Positions 25,933 to 35,158 are shown, counted from the stretch's first letter. The stretch: 36,320 nucleotides of DNA from Deltaproteobacteria bacterium (GCA_030694465.1 JAUXYJ010000013.1:1-36320), one strand, 5' to 3'. The notes: a model not told the origin generated them from the letters alone. Numbers and translations: made by a program.

Positions 25933-26622
25933 TTAGGGTACAAACCGCGCGCAGCCCGCGCGTTGGGGAGGCATCAAGGGGGGCGCGCTCACGGTGACGT
26001 TGGGGCGCTGCGAGGGGCCCGACGGGCCGTCAAAGCACCGGATGCGACGAAAGACCGAGGGCTCGTTGACGGCCTCGCCGCCGTCGTTGTTGACCGACTG
26101 AAACTCTTGAATCGCCGGGTCAATTCGGCCCGAAAAGTGATCGAGATTGTATGAGATCCACTGCATCGAGCCCGCAGGTCCACAGTTGAGAGTCTCGGGA
26201 CGCCACGAGGTTCCGTAGAAGTCCACGTCGAGCCCGTTGGCGCGGCCCGCGCCGGTCATAAACACCGTGCGATCCAGAGCGCCCGGTGTGCAGGGCTGAG
26301 GCTCAAACACGTTGCGAGGCCCGTTCCAAAAGCGCGCATGGAGCTCGCCGGTGAGCGTAGAAGCACCCGGCGCCGTGCGATGGATTTCGAGTGTGTAAAT
26401 GTACCAATCGAGCCCGGGCTGGTGAAACACCCGCGCCATCCACACGCCCTCGACAGGGTCCTGACAGGTCGCAGCCGGGGGCAATCTCGCCCGCTGCTCT
26501 TCGATCGAGCCGTGCAAAACCTGCGGAAACATCACCGCCCCCACCATCGCCGCCGCCACGATCCCGTGACCCACCCTGCGCGATCTTCTCTCTCCTCGGC
26601 TCGCTACCATCCGCGTCACCAT
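25933..26622 (-). CDS. Exported protein of unknown function
   Basis: 229-residue exported protein, probably with an uncleaved or cleaved N-terminal helix (HGIVAAAMVGAVMFPQVL) after an Arg-rich start. I do not recognise the family. Six Cys residues occur in the mature part (CQDP, CTPG, CGPAG, CFDG, CARF and others), and aromatic-rich segments (DWYIYTLEIHRT, ELHARFWNGPRNVF, FYGTSWRPETLN, MQWISYNLDHFSGR) suggest a beta-sandwich or calycin-like barrel. It is the first gene of the minus-strand operon, with its stop one base before the DUF58 ATG. Two starts, 26622 and 26610, are possible. Only 35 bp separate it from thiD on the other strand if the longest starts are used. Confidence 0.75.
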   Translation of the reverse strand: MVTRMVASRGERRSRRVGHGIVAAAMVGAVMFPQVLHGSIEEQRARLPPAATCQDPVEGVWMARVFHQPGLDWYIYTLEIHRTAPGASTLTGELHARFWNGPRNVFEPQPCTPGALDRTVFMTGAGRANGLDVDFYGTSWRPETLNCGPAGSMQWISYNLDHFSGRIDPAIQEFQSVNNDGGEAVNEPSVFRRIRCFDGPSGPSQRPNVTVSAPPLMPPQRAGCARFVP

Positions 26623-26657
26623 ACTCTACGGCCTCTGATCTCTGACCTCTGCAACCG

Positions 26658-27521
26658 ATGTCGCAATCTCGCTCGCCTCGCGAGACATGCCACGATGCAC
26701 CCATTGTGTCACCGCGGCCCGTCGTACTCACCATCGCCGGCTCCGATCCCTCCGGGGGCGCCGGAATCCAAGCCGACCTCAAGACCTTTCACCAGCACCA
26801 GGTCTACGGCGCCTCGGTCATCACGGTGATCACCGCGCAAAACGCCCGCGGAGTCACCCTCGTCGCGCCACTCGCCCCCGCGCTCGTCTGCGCCCAGCTC
26901 CGCGCCGTGCTCAGCGACCTCCCCGTCCGCGCGATCAAGCTCGGCGCCCTGGGCACCCACGAAATCCTCGCCGCAGTCACCGAGATTCTCTGCGAAATCC
27001 CAGACATTCCGCTGATCGTCGACCCGGTCCTGTTGTCCAAAAACAACCATGCCCTGCTCTCGCCCGACGCCCGCGCCACGCTCCGAGACGCGCTCTGTCC
27101 CCGCGCGACCCTGCTCACGCCCAACCTCCCCGAGGCCCATTGGCTCACCAGCGATTCACCCTATCCCATGGATTTCACTGACGATTCTCTCACATCTCTC
27201 GCCCACGCCCTCCTCTCGTTGGGCCCCGCCGCGGTGCTCCTGAAGGGAGGCCACCGCGCCGGTGACACCGTCTCCGACGCGCTCTATCACCAAGGCCAAG
27301 TGCACACATTCAGCCACCCACGCATCGCCACGCGCCACACCCACGGGACCGGTTGCACCCTGAGCGCTGCCATCGCTGCGCGCCTCGCCCTGGGCAGCTC
27401 ACTGCCAGAATCCGTGCAATTGGCCAATGATTTCGTCCACCGCGCCATCGCCGCTGCCCCTGGGTATCTCCCCGCAGACCCCTCGTCCGTCGGCCCCCTC
27501 GATCACTTCGTGCACCCATGA
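26658..27521 (+). CDS. thiD: Hydroxymethylpyrimidine (phosphate) kinase
   Basis: 287-residue kinase of thiamine synthesis that phosphorylates 4-amino-5-hydroxymethyl-2-methylpyrimidine and its monophosphate. Signatures: VVLTIAGSDPSGGAGIQADL near the start, KLGALGTHEILAAV, VDPVLLSKNNHALLSPDA, TLLTPNLPEA, and the ATP/anion-hole HTHGTGCTLSAAIAA. The N-terminal extension of about 16 residues before VSPRPVV is not typical; a GTG at 26706 would give a 271-residue enzyme closer to normal length, so the real start may lie there. The stop overlaps the next start by ATGA. It is divergently placed with the minus-strand MoxR cluster. Confidence 0.94.
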   Translation: MSQSRSPRETCHDAPIVSPRPVVLTIAGSDPSGGAGIQADLKTFHQHQVYGASVITVITAQNARGVTLVAPLAPALVCAQLRAVLSDLPVRAIKLGALGTHEILAAVTEILCEIPDIPLIVDPVLLSKNNHALLSPDARATLRDALCPRATLLTPNLPEAHWLTSDSPYPMDFTDDSLTSLAHALLSLGPAAVLLKGGHRAGDTVSDALYHQGQVHTFSHPRIATRHTHGTGCTLSAAIAARLALGSSLPESVQLANDFVHRAIAAAPGYLPADPSSVGPLDHFVHP

Positions 27522-28564
27522 CCCTCCGCTCGCTGTGCGCCCTCGTGTGCCTCACCGCGTGCGCCACCGCGCGCCCCCAGCCCCGCGCGATCGCGACGCC
27601 CACAGCCCCCCGCCATCGACCCACGGCGCCCGCGTCTGCGCAGCCCAACACACTCGCGCTGCCTGCAAATTCGCCACCCGTTTGGCGCTGCCATCGCGCA
27701 CTTGTGCCCTCGCTCATGACCCACACAGAGGCCCTCGCGATGCCCTCGCTCGGGGTATCCATCGACCTGTTTTACGCAGGCTCACTCATCGCCCGCGAGC
27801 GCCTCAGCCCCTCGCCAACCCCACGATGGAACGCCGAGATCTCTCTGCGAATTGTCAGCGATTTGTTCTCTGCCACGGTGAGCTCCCCGAGCGCCCCCGC
27901 GCTCATCGCACCCTGGCAGTGCCTTGACCGCGCGATCCCGCTGTTGCGCCGCTGCGATGACCTCGCACGCTGCACCCTCACCGCGTTCGCGAGTGCCACC
28001 CGCGCCGTCACCACCGAGGCCGAAGTCTCACGCGATTCGCTGATTTTTGCCGCGAGGTTCTCGCCAGACCGCGCCGCGTGGCTCACCGCGCGCGACCAAC
28101 AGCGCACCTGCACTGTCACCGAGCTCGTGAGGGACACGCTACGCACGCTCACCACGCCGCCCGCGCCAGATCACAGCGCCTGTGTCGGGCTCACTCAGTC
28201 CAACGAATCCCTGCAAATTGTCTGGCAGAACAGCGAGCACTCTGACCACGATCCGTCTGCCATCGCGCAAGATGCGCCCACACGTTTGTGCGCCCCAAGC
28301 GTACAGCGCCCAAGCCCAGACGCCGTGCTCGCTGCACACGTCACGCTCGACGAGCCGCTGCCACACGTGCACACCGTGAGTCTCAAAATCTCGCACGATT
28401 TGCAGGGTCCCTGCGTACTCTCTCTCTCTGGAAGGCTCGACGATCACCTCATCTCGCGCCACCTCGAAGCGCGCACCGAGGGGTCGGCCCTGCAGGGCTT
28501 GCTCACCTCCTCGCGCGGTCCGCAGAGCGTACGATGCGTGCCCCCAGAGGCTGCGCACCCATGA
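27518..28564 (+). CDS. Lipoprotein of unknown function
   Basis: 348-residue lipoprotein with signal MTLRSLCALVCLTACATARP (lipobox LTAC) and then a Pro/Ala linker. The body contains several Cys residues (WRCHRAL, PWQCLDRAI, RCDDLARCTL, RTCTVTEL, CVGLTQ, RLCAP, GPCVLSL, VRCVPP) that could make disulfides. I do not recognise the family. The start overlaps the thiD stop by ATGA, so it is translationally coupled to thiD although functionally unrelated as far as can be seen. It ends 55 bp before the phosphorylase gene. Confidence 0.78.
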   Translation: MTLRSLCALVCLTACATARPQPRAIATPTAPRHRPTAPASAQPNTLALPANSPPVWRCHRALVPSLMTHTEALAMPSLGVSIDLFYAGSLIARERLSPSPTPRWNAEISLRIVSDLFSATVSSPSAPALIAPWQCLDRAIPLLRRCDDLARCTLTAFASATRAVTTEAEVSRDSLIFAARFSPDRAAWLTARDQQRTCTVTELVRDTLRTLTTPPAPDHSACVGLTQSNESLQIVWQNSEHSDHDPSAIAQDAPTRLCAPSVQRPSPDAVLAAHVTLDEPLPHVHTVSLKISHDLQGPCVLSLSGRLDDHLISRHLEARTEGSALQGLLTSSRGPQSVRCVPPEAAHP

Positions 28565-28619
28565 GCGCTCGCGCTGGCATGCGCTCTCACGTACCGTGCA
28601 CACCCAGAGCAAGCATTCT

Positions 28620-29927
28620 ATGAAAACACTCCCCGAAATGATCGCGCACAAGCGCGACGGCCACGCGCTCTCGCACGACGAGATCCAGTGGATCATCCGC
28701 GAATACACCCGCGAAGCGATCCCCGACTACCAGATGTCCGCCCTCGCGATGGCCATCTTTTTTCGCGGCATGTCCGAAGACGAAATGGTCGCGCTCACCC
28801 TGGCCATGCGTGACTCGGGCAGCGTCCTAGACCTCGCGCACATCCCCGGTCGCAAGGTCGACAAACACTCGACCGGCGGTGTGGGCGACAAGGTCTCGCT
28901 CGCGCTCGCACCGTGGGTCGCTGCGTGTGGCGTCCGTGTGCCCATGGTGAGCGGCCGAGGCCTCGGACACACCGGCGGAACCCTCGACAAGCTCGAAGCC
29001 ATCCCAGGCTTCTCCGTCCAGACCAGCACCGCGCGCTTTATCGAGCTCGTCGCCACCGTCGGCACCGGCATGATCGGCCAGACCGCCGACGTCGCCCCCG
29101 CAGACAAGAAACTCTACGCCCTGCGCGATGTCACCGCCACCGTCGAGAGCGTCCCGCTCATCGTCGCGAGCATCCTCAGCAAGAAGCTCGCAGAAGGCAT
29201 CGACGCCCTCGTGCTCGACGTCAAAGTCGGCCGCGGCGCCTTCATGAAAGACCTCGACCAAGCCCGCGTGCTCGCCAACGCCCTCGTCCGCACAGCCCGC
29301 GGTGCAGGCAAAGACTGCGTCGCGCTCTTGACCCGCATGGACGCCCCTCTCGGTCGCACCGTCGGCAACGCGCTCGAGACCGCCGAAGCCTTCGCGATCT
29401 TGCACCAGCGCGCCCCTCGGGACCTCTACGAGTGCACCCTCAAGCTCGCGCAAGAGATGCTCATCCTCGGTCACGTCGCACGCACCCACGAGGAGGCCCA
29501 GGCCAAGCTCGAAGCCGCCCTGCAAGACGGCTCTGCGCGAGACACTGCACGCGCCATGGTCCAAGCCCAAGGAGGCGACCCGCGCGTGGTCGATGACCCC
29601 TCGATCCTCCCCGTTACGCGCACAAAAATCCCCGTAAAAGCCACGCAGAATGGCTTTATTCAGTCCATCGATGCCCTCGAAGTAGGCCTCGCCGCCGTCT
29701 CCCTCGGCGCAGGCCGCACCCGCAGCGACGACGTGATCGACCCCGCCGTGGGATTTGTCTTCGAGCGCACCCTCTCAGAGCCCGTCACCGCCGGAGACGT
29801 CATCGCGTGGATCCACAGCGACGACCCTGCTCGCGCCGAAGCCGCACAGACGCGCGTCGCCAACGCCATCACGGTGGGCTCTTCAGCGCCGACGGTGCCG
29901 AGCCTCGTTCTTGAGCGCATCGGATGA
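28620..29927 (+). CDS. deoA: Thymidine/pyrimidine-nucleoside phosphorylase
   Basis: 435-residue enzyme of nucleoside salvage: phosphorolysis of thymidine (and perhaps uridine or deoxyuridine) to base and (deoxy)ribose-1-phosphate. Signatures: IPDYQMSALAMAIFFRGM, VDKHSTGGVGDKVSLALAP (K82, phosphate/K+-binding Gly loop), VSGRGLGHTGGTLDKLEAIP, and the C-terminal SLGAGRTRSDDVIDPAVGF. The length fits DeoA/Pdp; whether it is thymidine-specific or broad cannot be told from sequence. The start at 28620 gives MKTLPEMIAHKRDG; an upstream ATG at 28596 would add eight residues of poor quality. It is followed after 34 bp by the kinase gene in the same direction. Confidence 0.93.
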   Translation: MKTLPEMIAHKRDGHALSHDEIQWIIREYTREAIPDYQMSALAMAIFFRGMSEDEMVALTLAMRDSGSVLDLAHIPGRKVDKHSTGGVGDKVSLALAPWVAACGVRVPMVSGRGLGHTGGTLDKLEAIPGFSVQTSTARFIELVATVGTGMIGQTADVAPADKKLYALRDVTATVESVPLIVASILSKKLAEGIDALVLDVKVGRGAFMKDLDQARVLANALVRTARGAGKDCVALLTRMDAPLGRTVGNALETAEAFAILHQRAPRDLYECTLKLAQEMLILGHVARTHEEAQAKLEAALQDGSARDTARAMVQAQGGDPRVVDDPSILPVTRTKIPVKATQNGFIQSIDALEVGLAAVSLGAGRTRSDDVIDPAVGFVFERTLSEPVTAGDVIAWIHSDDPARAEAAQTRVANAITVGSSAPTVPSLVLERIG

Positions 29928-29961
29928 CCCCATTGCAAAACATGACGTAGAGTGACCCGCT

Positions 29962-31755
29962 GTGGACGCGCTCGCATCAACTGAAGTCCCTCTCGTACCG
30001 TCCAACGAGGCGTTCGAGGACTACAACCTAGCGTCCAACCTCCGGCGCCTCCGCCCCGTGATGCTTGCCCTCTTGGCGACACATCTGGTCGTCGGCGAGC
30101 TTGTCTATGGCACCCCACGGACAGACCCCAGCGAGAACTTTCGAAACGCGATCCAGACGCTCCATCGCGTCGGATGGATCGCAGACCTCGTCTTTCTCGG
30201 GGCCCACTTCGGCCTGAGCAAGCGCCCGAAAGGTAGCCGCCTGGGCCAGCAAGCGCTCGTGAGCGCGGGCATGCTGTTCTACATGGCCTTCGGAGCGCTC
30301 GTCTCTGCCAACGCCCAACGCCTCAACGGCAACATCAACACCTTCGTCGCGGTCTGCTTTGGCACCGGGGTCGCCGTATGCCTCCCAGTCGCTCACTCCG
30401 TAGCCATCTACCTGCTGGGCTACGTCATCTTGGCCGCGGGCGTCTTGGTCGTTGGCATCGAGCCCGCGCTCCAGACCGCCGCGTTTGTCAACGGGCTCGG
30501 GGCGGCCGCGATGGGATTGGTCGTCGCACAACTTCACCGCCGCGAGGTGCGAAAGCTCTTCAACACCACCCACCTCGCCGAGCGGCAAGCGGCACAGCTC
30601 ACCGCACAGCGCGAAGCCATCGAGACGCTCAACACCAAACTTGAGCAACGCGTGCGCTCCCAGGTCCAAGAGATCGTCGCGCGCGCGGCCGAAATCGATC
30701 TGCTCAACGCCCACCTGCGCGAGCGCGTGGTTGACCAGTCACGCCAATTGCGTCGGCTTCTCTCAGCGTCTGGTGAATTCCACGGGGACGAGGTCTTGGT
30801 CGGCTCCATCATCGATGATCGCTTTGAGGTCATCTCCAACCTCGGACGGGGCGGAGCAGGGGATGTGTTCTTAGCGTTTGACCGCACCGCCTCGCACCGG
30901 GTCGCGCTCAAGATGGTCCGCACTGACAAGCACTCCGCCAAAGAAAATCTCGCGCGATTCGCCGCCGAAGCCGAGACCGCCGCCTCTGTGCAGCACCCCG
31001 CGATTGTCAAGCCGCTTCACGTGGGCGTGACCGAGACTGGCCGCCTCTATCTCACCATGGAGTATGTCGATGGGCTCTCGCTTGCAGACGCGATTGGCCA
31101 GCGAAAACTGTCACTATCCGAGGCTCTCGCGGTCTTCGCGATCCTCTCGGACGCGCTGTCCGCAGCGCACGACGCCGCGCTTGTGCACCGTGACATCAAG
31201 CCCTCTAACATCCTCCTCGCAGAGCGCGCTCCGGGCGCATTTCTCGTCGATTTTGGGATCTCGAAGCGCATCCTCTCGGACGGAAGCTCACAGCATCAGA
31301 CCGACGAAAACGTGGTCTTGGGCACCCCCCAGTACATGCCGCCAGAGCAGATGCTCGATCCGCACTCGGTCACATCTTCTGCCGACATCTATGCGCTCGG
31401 CCTAGCACTGTCCGAAGCCCTCACCGGTGCCCCCCCTCACGCTGGTGGCGGCCTCGAGCAAATCATGCTCAGTCGGCTCACCGTCGGTGCGACCCCGCTG
31501 TCACCCGACGACTTCCCCAAAGCGCTCTGCGAGCTCCACCGCAGGATGCTCCATCGCATGCCCGAAGCTCGACCATCAGCTCGCGAGGTCGGCAACGCGC
31601 TCCGTGACATCGCGCACCTGAGCGAGCATCAAGCCTCTTGCGTGGCATCGTCCATCGTCACAACCCTGCAGCGCCCACACATCGACGGTGATCCTCAGCA
31701 GAGCAAGCCCACCCTCCACGAGAACAACTCCGAGTCCTCGCGCCAGACTGGCTAA
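29962..31755 (+). CDS. Transmembrane Ser/Thr protein kinase (Hanks type)
   Basis: 597-residue kinase. The start is a GTG at 29962. Residues about 30-190 contain six hydrophobic segments (MLALLATHLVVGELVYG, VSAGMLFYMAFGALVSA, FVAVCFGTGVAVCLPV, IYLLGYVILAAGVLVVGI and others). Residues about 190-280 form a coiled-coil-like region (LAERQAAQLTAQREAIETLN, LEQRVRSQVQEIVARAAEI). The kinase domain spans about 288-550: Gly loop LGRGGAGDVFLAFD (residues 294-), VALK lysine K317, HRDIKPSNIL (D411), DFG (D430) and GTPQYMPPEQ. All key residues are intact, so it is probably active. The arrangement, with sensor membrane part and coiled coil ahead of the kinase, differs from the usual PknB layout (kinase first, single transmembrane helix). 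The input signal is unknown. It is probably co-transcribed with deoA, 34 bp upstream. Confidence 0.92.
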   Translation: MDALASTEVPLVPSNEAFEDYNLASNLRRLRPVMLALLATHLVVGELVYGTPRTDPSENFRNAIQTLHRVGWIADLVFLGAHFGLSKRPKGSRLGQQALVSAGMLFYMAFGALVSANAQRLNGNINTFVAVCFGTGVAVCLPVAHSVAIYLLGYVILAAGVLVVGIEPALQTAAFVNGLGAAAMGLVVAQLHRREVRKLFNTTHLAERQAAQLTAQREAIETLNTKLEQRVRSQVQEIVARAAEIDLLNAHLRERVVDQSRQLRRLLSASGEFHGDEVLVGSIIDDRFEVISNLGRGGAGDVFLAFDRTASHRVALKMVRTDKHSAKENLARFAAEAETAASVQHPAIVKPLHVGVTETGRLYLTMEYVDGLSLADAIGQRKLSLSEALAVFAILSDALSAAHDAALVHRDIKPSNILLAERAPGAFLVDFGISKRILSDGSSQHQTDENVVLGTPQYMPPEQMLDPHSVTSSADIYALGLALSEALTGAPPHAGGGLEQIMLSRLTVGATPLSPDDFPKALCELHRRMLHRMPEARPSAREVGNALRDIAHLSEHQASCVASSIVTTLQRPHIDGDPQQSKPTLHENNSESSRQTG

Positions 31756-31841
31756 GCCTTCGTACACCCCCGCTGCCCCGCCGCTGCCCCGGCTGCGATC
31801 CCGGGACTCTTATCCACCGACGCCGTAGCGCCAAACCCCGC

Positions 31842-32837
31842 TCAGTGGTCTGCGAGGATCTCTGAGATCGAGCGATAGCGACTGGGCTGGCGTGTCCCAT
31901 AGTGCACGACCTCGCCACCCACGATCATCCAGGCTTCTTGCAGGCGATTGTCCGGAGATTGAATGCGAACCATGTAGTCGCCTTCGCCAAAGCCCCAGTG
32001 GTTGCCGTCCTTGCCAAAGTGATCAATCTTGGCACCCCGACGCGTGCGGATGTGCCAGTAGTCGCTCTCGATCGGCCAGCTCTTGTCGATCACAAACCGG
32101 ATGACTTGCCACCACAAGCCCGACGGCAGCACGCCTTGATCCACCAAGAGCCCCGCGTCGTTGGGAAGCCCGAAGATCATAAAGTGAGGATTTCGCCTCG
32201 CTGCGTGTGCGAGATCGCTGTCACGACTTGGGTCGTGGTGCAGCGTGCACATCACGTTGCGCACGAGCCCAAAGCCGCTGTTGTCGCCGCCCACATCGTA
32301 GCTCTCGCGAAAGAGCGTCTCGCACAGCTGGTCTGCACCCGCAGAGAAGCCCACGGTGAGCTTCCCTTGGCGCTGGCGCTCATGCAAAAGACGGCCAAAT
32401 TTGCCCCACTCACCGTCTGCAAAGCGCGCCCCGAGCTCTTTGTACCGACGCAGTCCCGTGACCGAGTGACCGCCGCCGAGGATCACCACCTCGGCGTTCG
32501 CGAGCTCGTACCAGAGCTTGTCTACGTCTTCGCGACGCAGCGTGCTGCGCCAGTAAAACGGAAAATACTCGAGCCCGTGCTTCTCGTAAAAGTCGAAGTA
32601 CCAGCGAAAGGTCCCCCAGGAAAAATCCTGACGTTCTGTCTCGCTACCGTTTTGCACTGTCTCGCTGATGGGCAAGAACAAGATGCGTTTGTTGTCTGTA
32701 CCGCGCAGCGCCCGCTGCACGATAAAATCATTGTGAATGTGATCGCCACGATTGTGCGAGCTGTAGACCAGTGCCGTTCCGCGCATGATGGCCGCGATTG
32801 CACGGGCACGGGTGCTTTCGGTCAAGCGCGAAATCAC
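31842..32837 (-). CDS. S51-like peptidase (cyanophycinase/dipeptidase E-type fold)
   Basis: 331-residue protein of the class I glutamine-amidotransferase-like/peptidase S51 group. Signatures are VVILGGGHSVTGL and the nucleophile elbow GFSAGA (S165). LHHDPSRDSDLAHAARRNPH and GLPNDAGLLVDQG then match the S51 pattern of His and downstream Gly-Asp. The family cleaves Asp-X bonds in small peptides or cyanophycin; the substrate here is unknown. There is no signal peptide, so it is cytoplasmic. The start may be GTG at 32837 (7 bp after the upstream stop) or ATG at 32786, which begins the conserved part (MRGTALVYSSHNRGDH). It is the second gene of a two-gene operon with the amylase. Confidence 0.82.
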   Translation of the reverse strand: MISRLTESTRARAIAAIMRGTALVYSSHNRGDHIHNDFIVQRALRGTDNKRILFLPISETVQNGSETERQDFSWGTFRWYFDFYEKHGLEYFPFYWRSTLRREDVDKLWYELANAEVVILGGGHSVTGLRRYKELGARFADGEWGKFGRLLHERQRQGKLTVGFSAGADQLCETLFRESYDVGGDNSGFGLVRNVMCTLHHDPSRDSDLAHAARRNPHFMIFGLPNDAGLLVDQGVLPSGLWWQVIRFVIDKSWPIESDYWHIRTRRGAKIDHFGKDGNHWGFGEGDYMVRIQSPDNRLQEAWMIVGGEVVHYGTRQPSRYRSISEILADH

Positions 32838-32844
32838 ACCAACA

Positions 32845-34974
32845 TCACTGCGCTCGCAAAATCACCCAGCTTCGAGGCGGCACCATCATCGCGCCGCCCA
32901 TCGAGACTGCCTCGCTCGCGAGGTCCGTGTAGCGCCCCGAGGGCACCATCACGCCACGCGACACATCCGCCCGATTGATTGCCACGGTGACCGCAGCAAA
33001 GCCCGCCCCGCAGCCCTCCATGCGATACACCCAGGTGTCTTGATCCGACGAGAGCGTCGTGCGTCGCCCGCGGCCCAGCACTGGATTCTGCCCACGGATT
33101 CGCCCTAATTGTGCGACCCGTGCCCTGAGCGCGCGCTGGTGCACATTGAGCTCAGCGTCACTCCACGGCATCGCGCGACGGTTATCCGGGTCACCGCCGC
33201 CAGCCAGGCCGACCTCGTCGCCGTAGTAAATCAACGGTAGCCCCGGGTTGGTCATCATGACCGCAAACGAGACCCCAAGGCGCTCATACGGCGCGGCGTC
33301 TGTGGGCTGCGCAAAGGCTGCTCCGTTCCACCCGTTGCTGGGGCTCGAGCCCTCGCGGCAGTTGCCGATCTGTCGCGATGCAAAGTGAATGGCGCGCGGG
33401 ATGTCATGGTTGCCAATCCAGGTCGACATGATCGACCCAGGACCATAAAACCGGTCGTTGTCATCCATCCACGTCGCGAGGTTCGACATGCGCCCGTCGG
33501 GCGTAAAAATCGCCTCGCACGCCCGCGCCTTAAACGGAAAATCAAACTGCCCATCGAGCATCGTCGCCGGGTTCACAAACGACCGCAGCAGCGCCCGGTC
33601 GTCGTAGCTAAACGTCTCGCCCACCATGTAAAATCTCCCGCCCGGTGCCGTCCGAACTTCACTGTTCAGGCGCCTCCGCAGGTCCGTCAGCCACGACAAC
33701 GGCACGTGCTTGATGGCGTCCAACCGATACCCATCGATCCCAAACTCCCGTGCCCACCAGACCGCGTCGTTCACGCTCCACACGCGCGCCTGGGCGTTCT
33801 CAAAATCAAAGGGCGCCAGGTAGTCCGTAAAGGCACAGCGTGTCCCCCAGTACGCGTCGTCCCAGAGGTTCTCGGGGCCGCACAGCCGAAACCGCCCGTT
33901 GTCTCGCGCAAACCAGTCCATGTGCGCGCGATAGAGCCCGCTCTCGGTGTCCACATGCTTCATCACGTAGTCAAAAAGTACCTTGACGCCCTGCCCATTT
34001 GCGCTCGTCGCGCCATGCGCAGCCCGAACCAACGCGTGCAAATCCGCCGCGGTCCCGATGCGAGATTCAACTCTCGGCGTGGGCCTTGGCGTGCGTGGGT
34101 CCGAGTAGTCCACGTTCTCGGGCGAGGGCCAGTAGCCATGAAATGCCGAGTAGCTCCGCGGATCGCTCCCAGGATCAATCGCCGCACCCGCCAGCTCACG
34201 ATTCTCATAGGGCGCCGAGAGCCACAGCGCCGTCACTCCCAAGCTCACCAAATACGGAATCTTCTGCGTAACCCCAGGCAAATCTCCGCCCACATACTGC
34301 CCGCTCGGCCCCGTACGTGCGTCCCCACCCGTGGCCCCCGCAACGGGCATCGCCCGGCTGTCACTATCAAAGAAGCGATCAACGAGCGCGAAGTACATCA
34401 CCGGGTCGCGCCAATCAAAGCGCGTCGGCTCGCCACAGCTCTGCGCACCGCCGCAGAGCTCAAGGACCGAGTTGTTGCCCCCAAAGCCGTCGCTCTCGGT
34501 CTGCGAATTCGCAGGATCCGCGATCCACTGCGTCCCATCGACAATTAACTTATAGAAGTGCCTTACCCCGCGAGGTTCGACCGTGTGCGTCCCGCGCCAC
34601 ACACCATCCCCTCCTCGCGTGAGCACAATCGCGCCCATCGCCGGCGTCGCACCCCAGCCCGTAAACGACCCGCTCACCCAGACCGAGCGCGCCGTCGCAC
34701 TGCGATACTCAAACGTGTGCACATTGCACGCGACCCCGGCATCTCCCACGGCCGCGTCTCCAGCCGCCGCATCGCCCATGGGTTGTACCGGGCACGTCCC
34801 ATCCAAGAATCTAGGCAACCCATTGGCGCACGGAGGCAGCTCCGCGTCGCCCCCCCCATCCACAGCTGCCCCTCCCTCTTGGGCGGCGTCCCCAAAGTAG
34901 TAGCGGCCATCGCCGCCACACGCCGAGACAACACCCACCGCCACCAGCGACAACCCAACGAGTCCGATGCGCAT
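32845..34974 (-). CDS. GH13 alpha-amylase-family lipoprotein
   Basis: 709-residue surface-anchored glycoside hydrolase. The signal MRIGLVGLSLVAVGVVSAC has lipobox SAC. A Gly/Asp/Ala-rich linker follows, then an isoamylase-N/CBM48-like beta domain (about residues 85-170, FTGWGATPAM, HFYKLIVDGTQWIADP). The GH13 barrel follows (YFALVDRFFDSDS, KVLFDYVMKHVD). Catalytic residues are D419 in DGYRLDAIKHV (nucleophile), E453 in VGETF (acid/base) and D524 in IGNHDIPRA. A C-terminal beta domain ends the protein. It should attack alpha-1,4-glucans outside the cell, though fine specificity (amylase, pullulanase or other) cannot be told. ATG at 34974. The stop lies 7 bp before the peptidase's GTG. Confidence 0.93.
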   Translation of the reverse strand: MRIGLVGLSLVAVGVVSACGGDGRYYFGDAAQEGGAAVDGGGDAELPPCANGLPRFLDGTCPVQPMGDAAAGDAAVGDAGVACNVHTFEYRSATARSVWVSGSFTGWGATPAMGAIVLTRGGDGVWRGTHTVEPRGVRHFYKLIVDGTQWIADPANSQTESDGFGGNNSVLELCGGAQSCGEPTRFDWRDPVMYFALVDRFFDSDSRAMPVAGATGGDARTGPSGQYVGGDLPGVTQKIPYLVSLGVTALWLSAPYENRELAGAAIDPGSDPRSYSAFHGYWPSPENVDYSDPRTPRPTPRVESRIGTAADLHALVRAAHGATSANGQGVKVLFDYVMKHVDTESGLYRAHMDWFARDNGRFRLCGPENLWDDAYWGTRCAFTDYLAPFDFENAQARVWSVNDAVWWAREFGIDGYRLDAIKHVPLSWLTDLRRRLNSEVRTAPGGRFYMVGETFSYDDRALLRSFVNPATMLDGQFDFPFKARACEAIFTPDGRMSNLATWMDDNDRFYGPGSIMSTWIGNHDIPRAIHFASRQIGNCREGSSPSNGWNGAAFAQPTDAAPYERLGVSFAVMMTNPGLPLIYYGDEVGLAGGGDPDNRRAMPWSDAELNVHQRALRARVAQLGRIRGQNPVLGRGRRTTLSSDQDTWVYRMEGCGAGFAAVTVAINRADVSRGVMVPSGRYTDLASEAVSMGGAMMVPPRSWVILRAQ

Positions 34975-35158
34975 GGTGTGTGATCGTGCGAGAGAGTCCC
35001 GCGCGACGCAATCGCCAAGCGCTCATCAGTAGGCAATCCGTGCGATCACAGACCAAGCGAGACGAGCCCTACAAACGGCCCGATGGCGCCGCCCGCACGC
35101 TGCAACGCTCAGTGAATCAGGTGCCCGAGCGTGCGCGAGCGCGTAAGCTCCACGCATC
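34975..35158. other. Divergent intergenic region
   Basis: 184 bp between the amylase gene (minus) and the lipoprotein (plus), expected to hold both promoters. I see no strong -35/-10 pair, operator palindrome or RNA motif in it. Confidence 0.5.

Noticed and set aside
31769..31800. Repeated ccgctgcccc between the kinase and peptidase genes
   Set aside because: Two copies only in a GC-rich gap; no hairpin or known motif.
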